Assembly (NCBI RefSeq): GCF_002261425.1
Contig: NZ_NEVJ01000001.1
Span: forward strand, 1,116,001 to 1,180,000
Reading direction: 5' to 3'
Source: Bordetella genomosp. 9
GTDB lineage: Bacteria; Pseudomonadota; Gammaproteobacteria; Burkholderiales; Burkholderiaceae_B
DNA: 64,000 nucleotides
The translations under genes were made by a program, and so were the position numbers. The notes under the pieces were generated by a model. The model did not search any database. It was not told the origin of the DNA and worked only from the letters and a program-made list of their open reading frames with translations. Shown piece by piece: positions 15,735 through 23,717 of the stretch (the first letter of the stretch is position 1; each line of letters opens with the position of its first letter).

Positions 15735-18464
15735 ATGGCTAATCCGCAGCAGTTCGTACAGCAGTACGGCGGCCTGGCCGACACCATCGGCGGTCAACTG
15801 GGCGTCGATCCGTCGATCCTGCTAGGTCAGTGGGGGCTAGAAACCGGCTGGGGCAAGAGCGTCGTGCCCGGCACCAACAACCTGGGCAACATCAAAGGTC
15901 CAGGCGTCGCCGCAACCGACAACATGACTGGCAGCAATGACCAGTACCGGGCGTATGCATCCCCTGACGACTTCGGGAGGGACTTCGCCGGTTTGATTGG
16001 GCGTCGGTACCAGGGCGCGATGAATGTGGGGGATGACGCCCAGAAGTACGCTGCTGCGCTGGCATCCGGTGGCTATGCCCAAGATCCCCAGTACGCGGAC
16101 AAGCTTGTGGCTGCTGCGAGCGCCGTACGCGGCGTTTCCGGGTGGCGTGGCATGCTGAACCAAGCGGCGGACGCTATCTTCCCCTCGGCGCAGGCTGCGG
16201 AGTCGGACGATATCTTCAGCGGAGCCAAAACAGCGGCGCCAAAGGCTGAGTCTACGGACGACATTTTCGCAGGCGCGAAGACCGCCGCGCCGCGTGTCTC
16301 CACGTCCCGTGGTCCGGACGGTGTACTTCGGGTCGAGATGGGGAATCAGGACGCGCCCGTCGCGCCGACCCAAGCTCCATCGACTCCGCCGTCCACCGCT
16401 CCGTCTGCGCCCGCAGGCCAGAAGGAAGCACCGCAAGACCGCACCTTCATGGAAGACCTGGCGCGCCAGTTCGGTCTGACGGCGCGGTATGGCCTCGAGG
16501 GTGTGGGCAATGCCCTGCAACTGTTCACCGAACCGTTGCGCGCCGGTGTCGTTAATCCTATCGCGCGCGCGGTCGGGCTGCCCGAGGCTGCGCCGACCGG
16601 GAAATCGGCTTCTCAGTTGGCGGGTGCCGTGGGGCTCCCTCAGCCTGAGACGAAGCAAGAGCGCATCGTCGGGGATGCCGCTCGACTGATGGCCGGTGTT
16701 GCCCCTGGTTTTGGTGTCGCCAAGGTGCTTGAGGCCGCTCCCGGGATCGCTGGACAGGTTGGTAGCCTGCTGACCACAGGGCCAGGCGCGCAAGTCGCTT
16801 CGGCCACTGGGGCGGGCCTGCTCGGGGGTTTGACGAGGGAAAATGGCAGTGGTGCGCTGGGGCAAGCCGGTGGCGCGCTGCTGGGAGGTCTGGCTGGTGC
16901 TGGTTTGACAAGCGCTGCCAATGCCGGGATCAATGCCGGCAGGTCGCTGCTCTCTCGCCTATCTCCCGCTGACATCGACGTCCGGCTATCTAACGCGCTT
17001 ACTGACGCAGGGATAGATGCGTCCACGCTGCCTGATGGCGTCCTCCGGGCCTTGAAAGCGGAGATGGGTTCTGTTCTCCGTACTGGCCGAGAGCTGCGGC
17101 CGGATGCGGTCCGCCGCCTGGCCGATTTCCGCACTGTCGGTGCGACGCCCACCCGTGGCGCTATCACCTTGGATCCCGTGCAGATCACCCGGGAGCAGAA
17201 CCTGGCCAAGGTCGCGGCCAACACGTCGGATGATCAGCTCGCCGCTCTGCCGCGAATCCAGAACGCGAACAACGCCACCCTCATCCAGCGGCTGAACGAA
17301 GCGGGCGCGGATAAGGCTGATCCGTTTCAGGCGGGTTCCGGTGTGATCGGAACCATCCTGAATCGGGACGCAGCGGCGCAATCTCACGTCACAGACCTGT
17401 ACAACCGCGCCCGCTCAATGGCGGGTGGGGATATTCCGCTGGATCGTGCGCCTCTGATAAATGGGGTGTTCGATGCGCTGGCGAAAGAGAACAAGCTGGC
17501 TTTCCTGCCGGACAACATCGGCTCGATGCTGAACCAGATTTCCAAGGGGACCGTCCGCGTAGGTGACCAAGAGTTCCAGGTTCCGTTCAACGCCCAGGTG
17601 CTGGATAACCTAAAAACCATGCTCGCCACGGCCCAGCGAGGCACCCAGGACGGGAACGTGAAGGCGGCGCTCGCCATCGCGCGCCGGGCTATCGACGCCG
17701 CGGAGCCCCGGCCCGCTACGGGCTTGCCGCAGGGCATTGTGACCGGCGATATGGCAAGCGCCCTGCGCAATGCTGACGAGTCGCCTGCCGCGTACATGGA
17801 GGCCCTGAATCAGGCTCGCGCTGCGTCCAAGGCGCGTTTCGATTGGCAGGAGTCGTCCAAGCCGGTGGAGGCGGCTCTCGCCGGTGCCCAGCCGGACAAG
17901 TTCGTGCAGAAGTTCGTGGTGAACGGCGACCTAACCGACGCCCGCGCGGTGGTGGCCAACATTGGCCCCGGCGAAAAGGAAGCGGTGCGCAATTCCATTG
18001 TCGGTCATCTGCGCGACAAGGCTCTCAATGGTGCTTCTGACGAGGTAGGGAAGTTCAGCCAATCCGCGTACAACCGTGCCATCAAAGCCATCGGGGATCG
18101 AAAGCTTCAGCTGTTCTTCACGCCGCAGGAAATCACGCAGTTGAAAGCGGTTGGTCGCGTGGCGAGCTATCTCCAGGCCCAGCCGGTCGGGTCGGCCGTG
18201 AACAACAGCAATTCCGGGGCGCTTCTGGCCGGACGCGGCTACGACCTGATGCGGTCGATTGCGGGGAAGATCCCGTTTGGCGAGGCTGCGATTCTCAATC
18301 CGTTGCGGAATATCGAGATTTCTATCCGTCAAGGTCAGGCGCAGAATATCTTGCCCGGACTTCTGATGCAGACCCAACGCCAAGCGCCCGCTGGTGCGAG
18401 CCTTCTGCTGCCTGCTGCGTCGATGGGTGGCCTACTTGCGGCGCCAGGCGTTCCAGGCCCATAG
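15735..18464 (+). CDS. Large ejection protein with N-terminal GH73-like hydrolase
   Basis: This 909-residue protein has residues 1-133 matching the FlgJ/GH73 glucosaminidase pattern, with the catalytic-type glutamate in GLETGWGKS and the following TNNLGNIKG. A short duplicated linker follows (SDDIFSGAKTAAP and TDDIFAGAKTAAP, about residues 155-185), then a Pro-rich stretch. A Gly-zipper hydrophobic region covers about residues 345-400, and the remainder is long and helical. Virion-borne peptidoglycan hydrolases of T7 gp16 type open the cell wall for DNA entry, and this is the likely role. It is the last virion gene before lysis. Confidence 0.82.
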   Translation: MANPQQFVQQYGGLADTIGGQLGVDPSILLGQWGLETGWGKSVVPGTNNLGNIKGPGVAATDNMTGSNDQYRAYASPDDFGRDFAGLIGRRYQGAMNVGDDAQKYAAALASGGYAQDPQYADKLVAAASAVRGVSGWRGMLNQAADAIFPSAQAAESDDIFSGAKTAAPKAESTDDIFAGAKTAAPRVSTSRGPDGVLRVEMGNQDAPVAPTQAPSTPPSTAPSAPAGQKEAPQDRTFMEDLARQFGLTARYGLEGVGNALQLFTEPLRAGVVNPIARAVGLPEAAPTGKSASQLAGAVGLPQPETKQERIVGDAARLMAGVAPGFGVAKVLEAAPGIAGQVGSLLTTGPGAQVASATGAGLLGGLTRENGSGALGQAGGALLGGLAGAGLTSAANAGINAGRSLLSRLSPADIDVRLSNALTDAGIDASTLPDGVLRALKAEMGSVLRTGRELRPDAVRRLADFRTVGATPTRGAITLDPVQITREQNLAKVAANTSDDQLAALPRIQNANNATLIQRLNEAGADKADPFQAGSGVIGTILNRDAAAQSHVTDLYNRARSMAGGDIPLDRAPLINGVFDALAKENKLAFLPDNIGSMLNQISKGTVRVGDQEFQVPFNAQVLDNLKTMLATAQRGTQDGNVKAALAIARRAIDAAEPRPATGLPQGIVTGDMASALRNADESPAAYMEALNQARAASKARFDWQESSKPVEAALAGAQPDKFVQKFVVNGDLTDARAVVANIGPGEKEAVRNSIVGHLRDKALNGASDEVGKFSQSAYNRAIKAIGDRKLQLFFTPQEITQLKAVGRVASYLQAQPVGSAVNNSNSGALLAGRGYDLMRSIAGKIPFGEAAILNPLRNIEISIRQGQAQNILPGLLMQTQRQAPAGASLLLPAASMGGLLAAPGVPGP

Positions 18465-18533
18465 GACCACGAGCGCACCGAGCCAGCCGAGATAGATGGG
18501 GTCGAAAACCATCTTCGAATTCTACGACCAATG

Positions 18534-18554
18534 ACCGCCGCAAGGCGGTTTTTT
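18534..18554 (+). terminator. Terminator between virion and lysis genes
   Basis: A perfect stem ACCGCC/GGCGGT with GCAA loop and six T. It ends one base before an ATG (18556), but the well-spaced AGGAAGG favours the lysis gene starting at 18580. Confidence 0.85.
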
Positions 18555-18579
18555 AATGCCACCGGGACAAAGGAAGGAT

Positions 18580-18918
18580 ATGCAGGATCCGCACCCTCAG
18601 AAGCCGAAATGGATCGACTACACGATCAGCCTGCAAAGCCTGTTGGTCTGGCTGACGGCAATTGCCGCCGTCGCGGTGACGGCTTGGTTCTCATTGGGGA
18701 GCCGAGTTCAAACGCTTGAAGAGCATGACCGGCAGCAGGAACTTCGATTTGGCCGGATCGAAGCTTCCATCATGGAGCAGCGGTCTGACACACGCGATCA
18801 GCTCCGCTCAATCGGTCAGGACGTGAAGGAGCTGAGCGGCAAGTTCGACCAGCTCAAAGACCAAATGATCACGAACAGCGTAGCCAACAGGCCAGACATT
18901 CAAAGGTGGGCGAAATGA
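18580..18918 (+). CDS. Lysis-cassette membrane protein (holin/antiholin candidate)
   Basis: This 112-residue protein has one transmembrane helix (about residues 20-41, LLVWLTAIAAVAVTAWFSLG), then a charged coiled-coil domain (residues 45-100). The start at 18580 is chosen because AGGAAGG sits at good distance; the ATG at 18556 is directly behind a terminator. The layout (short N-terminus, one TM, helical tail) resembles proteins encoded next to the holin in many proteobacterial phages, sometimes acting as antiholin or regulator. It overlaps the next gene by 4 bases (ATGA). Confidence 0.7.
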   Translation: MQDPHPQKPKWIDYTISLQSLLVWLTAIAAVAVTAWFSLGSRVQTLEEHDRQQELRFGRIEASIMEQRSDTRDQLRSIGQDVKELSGKFDQLKDQMITNSVANRPDIQRWAK

Positions 18919-19127
18919 AGCTTGTAGATAACTGGCGTCAAGCTTGGCGGTGGTTCTCCATGCACTGCATGGCAACAGCGACAGCCATTCAGGGTGCTTA
19001 CATCGCGCTGCCGGACGACATGCGGCGCTCCATCCCGTTGTGGGCTGTCGCGCTTCTCACCATGGCCATACTGGGACTCGGCGTGTTGGGCAGGCTGATC
19101 GACCAGCGCAAGGAAGGCGATGGTTGA
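18915..19127 (+). CDS. Holin
   Basis: This 70-residue protein begins MKLVDNWRQAWRWFSMHCMA and has two hydrophobic helices (about residues 18-33 and 41-62), with a charged end KEGDG. It matches the small holin family found before endolysins in Burkholderia and Pseudomonas phages (KLVDNWRxAWRxxSM pattern). Holins open the inner membrane so that endolysin reaches the wall. It overlaps the gene before (ATGA) and the endolysin after. Confidence 0.85.
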   Translation: MKLVDNWRQAWRWFSMHCMATATAIQGAYIALPDDMRRSIPLWAVALLTMAILGLGVLGRLIDQRKEGDG

Positions 19128-19602
19128 TTTTCGGACTGCCATCGAGCGAGTTCTTGGCCATGAGGGTGGTTATGTGAACGACCCCAGAGACCCTGGCGGT
19201 GAGACGAAATGGGGCATCAGCAAGCGCAGTTACCCCAATCTCGACATCAAGAACCTGACGCGCGACCAGGCCATCGAGATTTACCAGCGCGACTTCTGGC
19301 AGAAGATCCACGCCGACGAGCTGTATGACGGCATTGCCTATCAGGGGTTGGACTACGCCATTAACTCCGGCATCAAGCAGGCCATCCTGGGGCTTCAGCA
19401 GGCGCTTGGCGTGCCCGCTGATGGCGTATGGGGACCGGTCACCCGCGCGGCTGCCCTGGCAATGGCGGAGGGGCCGCAGATCATGCGCTATGTGGCCCAG
19501 CGCATCGACTTCATGCGCACGCGATCCACCTTCTCCTATTTCGGCAGTGGCTGGATGGCTCGCATGGCCGACAACCTGCGCTATGGCGCACAAGACATGT
19601 GA
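19120..19602 (+). CDS. Endolysin, GH108 family
   Basis: This 160-residue protein shows the GH108 signature HEGGYVNDPRDPGGETKWGI (residues 14-33), with catalytic Glu15, and a C-terminal peptidoglycan-binding domain ending near FSYFGSGWMARMADNLRYG. It cleaves the glycan backbone of the wall. There is no N-terminal signal anchor, so it needs the holin for release. AGGAAGG ahead of the ATG is strong, and the start overlaps the holin's end. Confidence 0.95.
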   Translation: MVDFRTAIERVLGHEGGYVNDPRDPGGETKWGISKRSYPNLDIKNLTRDQAIEIYQRDFWQKIHADELYDGIAYQGLDYAINSGIKQAILGLQQALGVPADGVWGPVTRAAALAMAEGPQIMRYVAQRIDFMRTRSTFSYFGSGWMARMADNLRYGAQDM

Positions 19603-19609
19603 GAGAGCA

Positions 19610-19993
19610 ATGACCACCATTCTTGGATTGCTGGGCTCTGCGTGGCCCTATATCGCTAGCGCCGTCCTGGCGGTCGGCAGCTTGTTGACCGCCTTCGTGG
19701 TCAAGAAGTCGGCCGACACAAAAGTAGCGAAGGCTGACCAGCGGGTTGCGGAGGCCAATCAGGCCACCGCCGAAGCCAAGGCCCAGACCGCTACCGTGCG
19801 GGATGGCGAATCCCAAGCAAATGCCGCGGCTGCCGCCGCTGGTGCCAATTCCGTCAAGGAGCGTGCGAATGTGGAAATCGACGTTGCTTCCCTGCCTGCT
19901 GGTGCTGCTGCTGGCCAGCTGCTCGACGAATGGGCAGCCCCAACAGGTGCAGCCAGTGCAGCCGGAAGTGCAGGTCAAGACGCGAATCATTGA
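19610..19993 (+). CDS. Inner-membrane spanin (Rz-like)
   Basis: This 127-residue protein has an N-terminal transmembrane helix (about residues 11-30), then a strongly helical Ala/Lys/Glu coiled coil (SADTKVAKADQRVAEANQAT and onward). This is the classic i-spanin layout; with the o-spanin it fuses inner and outer membranes in the last lysis step. The o-spanin gene starts inside it in another frame, as in lambda Rz/Rz1. Confidence 0.85.
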   Translation: MTTILGLLGSAWPYIASAVLAVGSLLTAFVVKKSADTKVAKADQRVAEANQATAEAKAQTATVRDGESQANAAAAAAGANSVKERANVEIDVASLPAGAAAGQLLDEWAAPTGAASAAGSAGQDANH

Positions 19994-20123
19994 TACCGGC
20001 TGCGATTGGACGAAGCCAATCTTCGTGGACAAGGGCGACGTCCTTTCGGACGGAACAGCAAAGCAAATCTTGGCACACAACCTAGCCGGGGCACGGAACT
20101 GCGGCTGGAAGCCGAGGAGCTAG
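19869..20123 (+). CDS. Outer-membrane spanin lipoprotein (Rz1-like)
   Basis: This 84-residue protein has a signal peptide with lipobox LLASC, giving a lipidated Cys18 after cleavage, and a short Gln/Pro/Val-rich periplasmic stretch (QPQQVQPVQPEVQV). Two further Cys lie in the mature part. It starts inside the Rz-like gene in the +1-type alternative frame and extends 130 bases beyond it. The embedded arrangement and lipobox identify it as the partner o-spanin. Confidence 0.85.
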   Translation: MWKSTLLPCLLVLLLASCSTNGQPQQVQPVQPEVQVKTRIIDTGCDWTKPIFVDKGDVLSDGTAKQILAHNLAGARNCGWKPRS

Positions 20124-20153
20124 CTCTTGCGGCATAGCCGGGTCCTGCCTCGG

Positions 20154-20474
20154 CTACCCTTCCAGCTTTCCCAAGGGGGAGAGCAATTCACTCTTCAGCT
20201 GCACCTGCTCGATCACACAGGGCTCTTCCGACAACTCCCGAACGAATCGCTCCCAAAGAGGGTTCAGGGCGTTGTCCGGCCTTGGGAAGCGGTCCCGAAG
20301 CTGCTCAGCCTTGAGCAACATGGCGCGTAGGCGCTTTATCTCGTAGAGCAGTGTGACTACATCCGCCCACACCACGGCATCTTGGTAATTGCAGGGGGCA
20401 CGTTCCGGCGTAGGGGCGTACCTGGCTCGGATCTTGGCTAACTCTTCTCGGGTCAGGGCGGGGCGGAACGGCAT
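20154..20474 (-). CDS. LexA-controlled small prophage protein
   Basis: This 106-residue cytoplasmic protein is read against the rest of the prophage. It is helical: TREELAKIRARY near the N-terminus, a longer amphipathic stretch DVVTLLYEIKRLRAMLLKAE, then VEQVQL-type C-terminus (VIEQVQLKSELLSPLGKLEG). No recognised family. The start codon at 20474 is only eight bases from a TAAGAT -10 box, with a LexA box in the promoter spacer, so it should be induced by DNA damage and its mRNA may be leaderless. By position and control it could be an SOS-driven antirepressor or excision factor (compare phage 186 Tum), but that is inference. Confidence 0.78.
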   Translation of the reverse strand: MPFRPALTREELAKIRARYAPTPERAPCNYQDAVVWADVVTLLYEIKRLRAMLLKAEQLRDRFPRPDNALNPLWERFVRELSEEPCVIEQVQLKSELLSPLGKLEG

Positions 20475-20482
20475 GGCTGAGC

Positions 20483-20512
20483 ATCTTATTGCTGTATGGA
20501 TGTACAGTGTAA
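20483..20512 (-). promoter_or_regulatory. LexA-box promoter
   Basis: Read leftward: -35 TTACAC (20512-20507), 18-base spacer, -10 TAAGAT (20488-20483). The spacer contains CTGTACATCCATACAG (20507-20492), a perfect match to the CTGT-N8-ACAG LexA operator. A repressor bound here would block RNA polymerase. The predicted transcription start falls within about two bases of the ATG at 20474. Confidence 0.82.
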
Positions 20513-20565
20513 TTACCCACGTCCCACTAAGCAATGTCAGATTCTCCCCAGACTGCCGCAGAATG

Positions 20566-20592
20566 AAAAACGGCCCCCATCGCTGGGGGCCG
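20566..20592 (-). terminator. Terminator downstream of tRNA-Cys
   Basis: An 8-bp GC stem (CGGCCCCC/GGGGGCCG) with a 6-nt loop is followed on the minus strand by five T, at the 3' side of tRNA-Cys. Confidence 0.85.
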
Positions 20593-20601
20593 CTGGAATT
20601 C

Positions 20602-20675
20602 TGGAGGCGCAAGCCGGAATCGAACCGACGTACACGGATTTGCAATCCGCTGCATAACCACTCTGCCATTGCGCC
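20602..20675 (-). tRNA. tRNA-Cys (GCA), likely prophage attachment site
   Basis: The 74-nt cloverleaf on the minus strand has an acceptor stem GGCGCAA pairing with the 3' end. The anticodon loop is UUGCAAA (anticodon GCA), the T arm carries GGTTCGATTCC and CCA is encoded. Its 3' end points into the prophage, which fits integration into the tRNA 3' end with the gene restored by attachment-site homology. Confidence 0.96.
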
Positions 20676-20846
20676 TTGCTGTTGCCTGGATATTGCCCGG
20701 GCGTCGCCTTGGTTTCCCCCGGCGATCTCCGCAGGGAAGCCCGAGATTCTAACATCATCCACGGGCGGCCTGCAGCGGTGCCCGTCCGGCCATGCCAAGC
20801 CGCCGCCAGCGTGCAAAAATCCGCGCGGAACAGCAAAGGGGATTCC

Positions 20847-21809
20847 TTGAACGAGATCCGCGCCATTTCGCTTTTTGTCAGGACGGCCACGTTGGGCAGC
20901 CTGCGCCAGGCCGCGATCGAGCAGGGCGTGACGCCGCAGGCGGCCAGCCTGGCGGTCACGCAATTGGAAAAGCATCTGGGCATACGGCTGTTCCATCGCA
21001 CCACCAGGCGGATCAGCCTGACCGACGAAGGCCGCCGGTTCCTGGAATCCGTGCAGCCGCCGCTGGAGGCGCTGAACGATGCCATGCACAGCGCCCGCCA
21101 TGCCGACCTGGCGAGCGGCCCATTGCGGGTGACGGCGCCGCGCAGCCTGGGCTACTCGGTGCTGTGGCCGCTGTTCGAGGCCTTCGCGCGGGCGCATCCC
21201 GACGTGCATCTGGACATCCAGCTGGAAGATCGCCTGCAGGACTGGGTGGCCGAACGCATCGACGTGGGCTTTCGCACCGGTCAGCAGCCGGACGGACGCA
21301 TCATCGCGCGGCGGGTCCTGCCCATACAGCTGATCGTGTGCGCGTCGCCGGAGTACCTGGCGCGGCATGGCGCGCCCGCCAGCATCGACGATCTGGGCGC
21401 GCATCGCTGCACCGGCTACCTGCAGCCGAACACGGGCAAGGTGGCGCCCTGGGAATTCCAGGTGGGCGATGACGTCGTCTATCGCGACGTACCGCCCGCC
21501 ATCTGCATGAATGATCCGGACCTGGAAACGCGCGCCGTGCTGGCGGGCTTGGGGATAGGGCAGTTGGGGAGCTTCAATGCGGTGCCCCTGATCCGGGCGG
21601 GGCAACTGGTGCCGCTGCTGCTGCCGCATACGGTGCAGCGTATCGCGATGTACCTGTATTACGCGCGCCGCACGCAGATGCCTAAGCGGGCGCGGCTGTT
21701 CATCGACTTCATGATGGAACGGCTGCTGGCCAGCACCGAGTGGCATCTGAGCGAGGACGAACTGCGCGCCGGCAAGCCGGGGCGCAAGCGTCAGCCGCGC
21801 AAGGGATGA
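20847..21809 (+). CDS. LysR-family transcription regulator
   Basis: This 320-residue protein has an N-terminal winged HTH (residues about 1-60, with LRQAAIEQGVTPQAASLAVT and LFHRTTRRISLTDEGRRFL) and a C-terminal substrate-binding domain. The start is a TTG at 20847, supported by AAGGGGA 4 bases upstream; frames further upstream have no such site. It is the first chromosomal gene after the tRNA and converges on the short-chain dehydrogenase gene. Target genes cannot be told from sequence; LysR proteins of this type usually control a neighbouring gene. Confidence 0.9.
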   Translation: MNEIRAISLFVRTATLGSLRQAAIEQGVTPQAASLAVTQLEKHLGIRLFHRTTRRISLTDEGRRFLESVQPPLEALNDAMHSARHADLASGPLRVTAPRSLGYSVLWPLFEAFARAHPDVHLDIQLEDRLQDWVAERIDVGFRTGQQPDGRIIARRVLPIQLIVCASPEYLARHGAPASIDDLGAHRCTGYLQPNTGKVAPWEFQVGDDVVYRDVPPAICMNDPDLETRAVLAGLGIGQLGSFNAVPLIRAGQLVPLLLPHTVQRIAMYLYYARRTQMPKRARLFIDFMMERLLASTEWHLSEDELRAGKPGRKRQPRKG

Positions 21810-21903
21810 TCCGTGCGTGGACGCCCGCGGGCTTGGCCCGCGAGGCTGAGCCCTGGGCCTGACCCCAGGGCCAGGCCCGAGCCCGTGCGCGTGGCGCCCG
21901 ACC

Positions 21904-22761
21904 TTACCTCGGAAAGTCCGTGGACGCGGCCAGCGCGCGCCAGGCCGCGGTTTCCGCGGCCACATAGGCATTCTTGTCGGCGATGGCGGCCAGCGTATCG
22001 GTGCCGAAAGGCATGCGCAGCGGCGGCTGGCCGGCGTCCACCAGCGCGATCATCGCGGCGGCCAGCCGCTTGGGGTCGCCCGGCTGCTGATGATTGACCT
22101 GCACGGCACGTTCGCGCACCTTGCCGGCGGTCTCCGCGTAGTCGTCGATGATCGTGGGCGACTTCACCAGCGACGTCGCATCCAGGAATTCCGTCCGGAA
22201 ATAACCCGGCTCGACCACCGTGGCATGGATGCCCAGGGGCGCCAGCTCGTCATGCAGGGCTTCGGTCAGGCCTTCCACCGCGAACTTGGTGGAGCAGTAC
22301 ACGCCGAAACCCGCCGCGCTGCGATAGCCGCCGATGGATGAAATGTTGATGACGTGGCCGGCCTTCTGTTCGCGCATATACGGCAGGATGGCGCGCGTAA
22401 CGTTCAACAGCCCGAAGACGTTGGTGTCGTACATGCGGCGGACGTCGGCGTCGTCGGCCTCTTCGACCGCGCCCAGCAGCCCGAAACCGGCGTTGTTGAT
22501 CAGCACGTCGACGCGGCCGAAGCGCCCGATGGCCGCGCTGGCCGCGGCGCGGGCCTGGGTTTCGTCGGTGACGTCGAGCTGGACGGCCAGCACGTTGGGC
22601 GCGTCGCCGAAACGTTCCGCCAGCGCGGCGACGTTGCGGCCGGCCACCACCACGGCGTTGCCGTCGGCCAGCGCCGCATCGGCGATCAGGGCGCCCAGGC
22701 CGCGGGCGGCGCCGGTGATGAACCACACGCGCTTGAAAGAGGAAGAAGTCGTAGTCGTCAT
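21904..22761 (-). CDS. Short-chain dehydrogenase/reductase
   Basis: This 285-residue classical SDR has a nucleotide-binding TGAARGLG near residues 15-22, NNAG in the central strand, and catalytic Tyr155/Lys159 (YCSTK). The sequence ISSIGG before it contains the catalytic Ser. NAD(P)-dependent oxidation or reduction of an alcohol or ketone is expected; the substrate is unknown. GGAG ahead of the ATG at 22761 chooses this start over the upstream ones. It converges with the LysR gene and diverges from the RraA-like gene. Confidence 0.9.
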   Translation of the reverse strand: MTTTTSSSFKRVWFITGAARGLGALIADAALADGNAVVVAGRNVAALAERFGDAPNVLAVQLDVTDETQARAAASAAIGRFGRVDVLINNAGFGLLGAVEEADDADVRRMYDTNVFGLLNVTRAILPYMREQKAGHVINISSIGGYRSAAGFGVYCSTKFAVEGLTEALHDELAPLGIHATVVEPGYFRTEFLDATSLVKSPTIIDDYAETAGKVRERAVQVNHQQPGDPKRLAAAMIALVDAGQPPLRMPFGTDTLAAIADKNAYVAAETAAWRALAASTDFPR

Positions 22762-23048
22762 GGCAATTCTCCGGGATATCAGGTGAGAGGGCACGGCCCG
22801 TATGCATTTGCTTGTGGCGCCGTGTTGGATGCCACTTTAGGTTTCCGCCCGTATCCGGCCTAGCCACGGAATACTGATTTGATTGACAAGCAGAACTTGT
22901 GAATCCGTCCTCCATGGCCTTGCAAGCGGGTTGCCAGCAAGGGTCGTTTACGATGTCCCCGAAGCGTCGCGTGGCGGCTGGAGGCCGGCCTGCGGCGCGG
23001 GCGCGCCAAGCATCCCGACTCTGTCGCGCCAAACACGGAGAACTGCCC

Positions 23049-23717
23049 ATGATCGGTTTTGAAATTCACGCCCGCCGCCGCGCGGTCGCCGCCGACATCG
23101 TCGCCAAATACGTCGGCCTGCCCGTCGCCAATATCAGCGACGTCATGTCCCGCATGACCGCCGGCGGCCCGCGCCTGCGTCCCATGCATGACGGCAGCTT
23201 CATGGCGGGCCCGGCGTTGACGGTCCGCACGCGGCCGGGCGACAACCTGATGGTGCACAAGGCGCTGGACCTGGCCGCGCCGGGCGACGTGGTCGTGGTG
23301 GATGCCGGCGGCGACCTGACCAATGCCATCATCGGCGAAATCATGGTGTCGTACGCCAAATCGCGGAAGCTGGGCGGCATCGTCATCAATGGCTCGATCC
23401 GCGACGCCGGGGCGTTGCGGCGCGGCGATTTTCCGGTGTTCGCGGCGGGCATTACCCATCGCGGTCCCTACAAGGACGGCCCGGGTGAAATCAATTGCCC
23501 GATCGCGCTGGATGGCATGACCATCGAGCCGGGCGACCTGATCGTCGGCGATGACGATGGCCTGCTGTGCATCCCCTACGACCAGGTGGACGCCATCCAT
23601 GAAGCGGCCAAGGGCAAGCACGCCGCCGAGGAAAAGACCTTCGCCAACATCGCCTCGGGTAAGCACGACACCAGCTGGGTCGACGCCCGCCTCAAGGCGC
23701 TGGGCGTGATCAAGTGA
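23049..23717 (+). CDS. RraA-family / 4-hydroxy-4-methyl-2-oxoglutarate aldolase-like
   Basis: This 222-residue protein belongs to the RraA/HMG aldolase fold family. It has the motifs GDVVVVDAGGDLTNAIIGEI and VINGSIRDAGALR, where the Arg-Asp pair binds substrate carboxylates and the divalent metal. The late Asp-rich DLIVGDDDGLLCIPYD is also typical. In Proteobacteria the larger members act as class II aldolases in protocatechuate/gallate-type pathways, cleaving 4-hydroxy-4-methyl-2-oxoglutarate or 4-carboxy-4-hydroxy-2-oxoadipate. RraA proper (RNase E inhibitor) is shorter, about 160 residues. GGAGAA precedes the ATG. No partner genes of a ring-cleavage pathway are adjacent. Confidence 0.82.
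   Translation: MIGFEIHARRRAVAADIVAKYVGLPVANISDVMSRMTAGGPRLRPMHDGSFMAGPALTVRTRPGDNLMVHKALDLAAPGDVVVVDAGGDLTNAIIGEIMVSYAKSRKLGGIVINGSIRDAGALRRGDFPVFAAGITHRGPYKDGPGEINCPIALDGMTIEPGDLIVGDDDGLLCIPYDQVDAIHEAAKGKHAAEEKTFANIASGKHDTSWVDARLKALGVIK

Larger units (their letters stand above)
1..20601. mobile_element. Prophage, right part (left end outside window)
   Basis: A continuous rightward block of virion and lysis genes runs in canonical phage order: terminase, portal, scaffold, capsid, tail, ejection proteins, holin, endolysin, spanins. It ends against the 3' end of tRNA-Cys at 20602, a usual target for phage integrases. The gene set points to a podovirus-like tailed phage, because it has a P22-type portal and several internal virion proteins and lacks a tape-measure or sheath. 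All structural genes appear intact. Integrase, repressor and replication genes would lie to the left, outside the window, so the exact attR crossover and inducibility cannot be judged here. Confidence 0.93.

Noticed and set aside
20135..20156. Inverted repeat TAGCCG/CGGCTA between the spanin gene and the LexA-controlled gene
   Set aside because: Six-base stem with a 10-base loop and no T run; it could be a weak terminator but is not supported enough to annotate.
20154..21971. A 605-codon leftward open frame through tRNA-Cys and the LysR gene
   Set aside because: It passes through a tRNA and lies opposite a real LysR gene. Only its last 107 codons, with their own promoter, form a gene.
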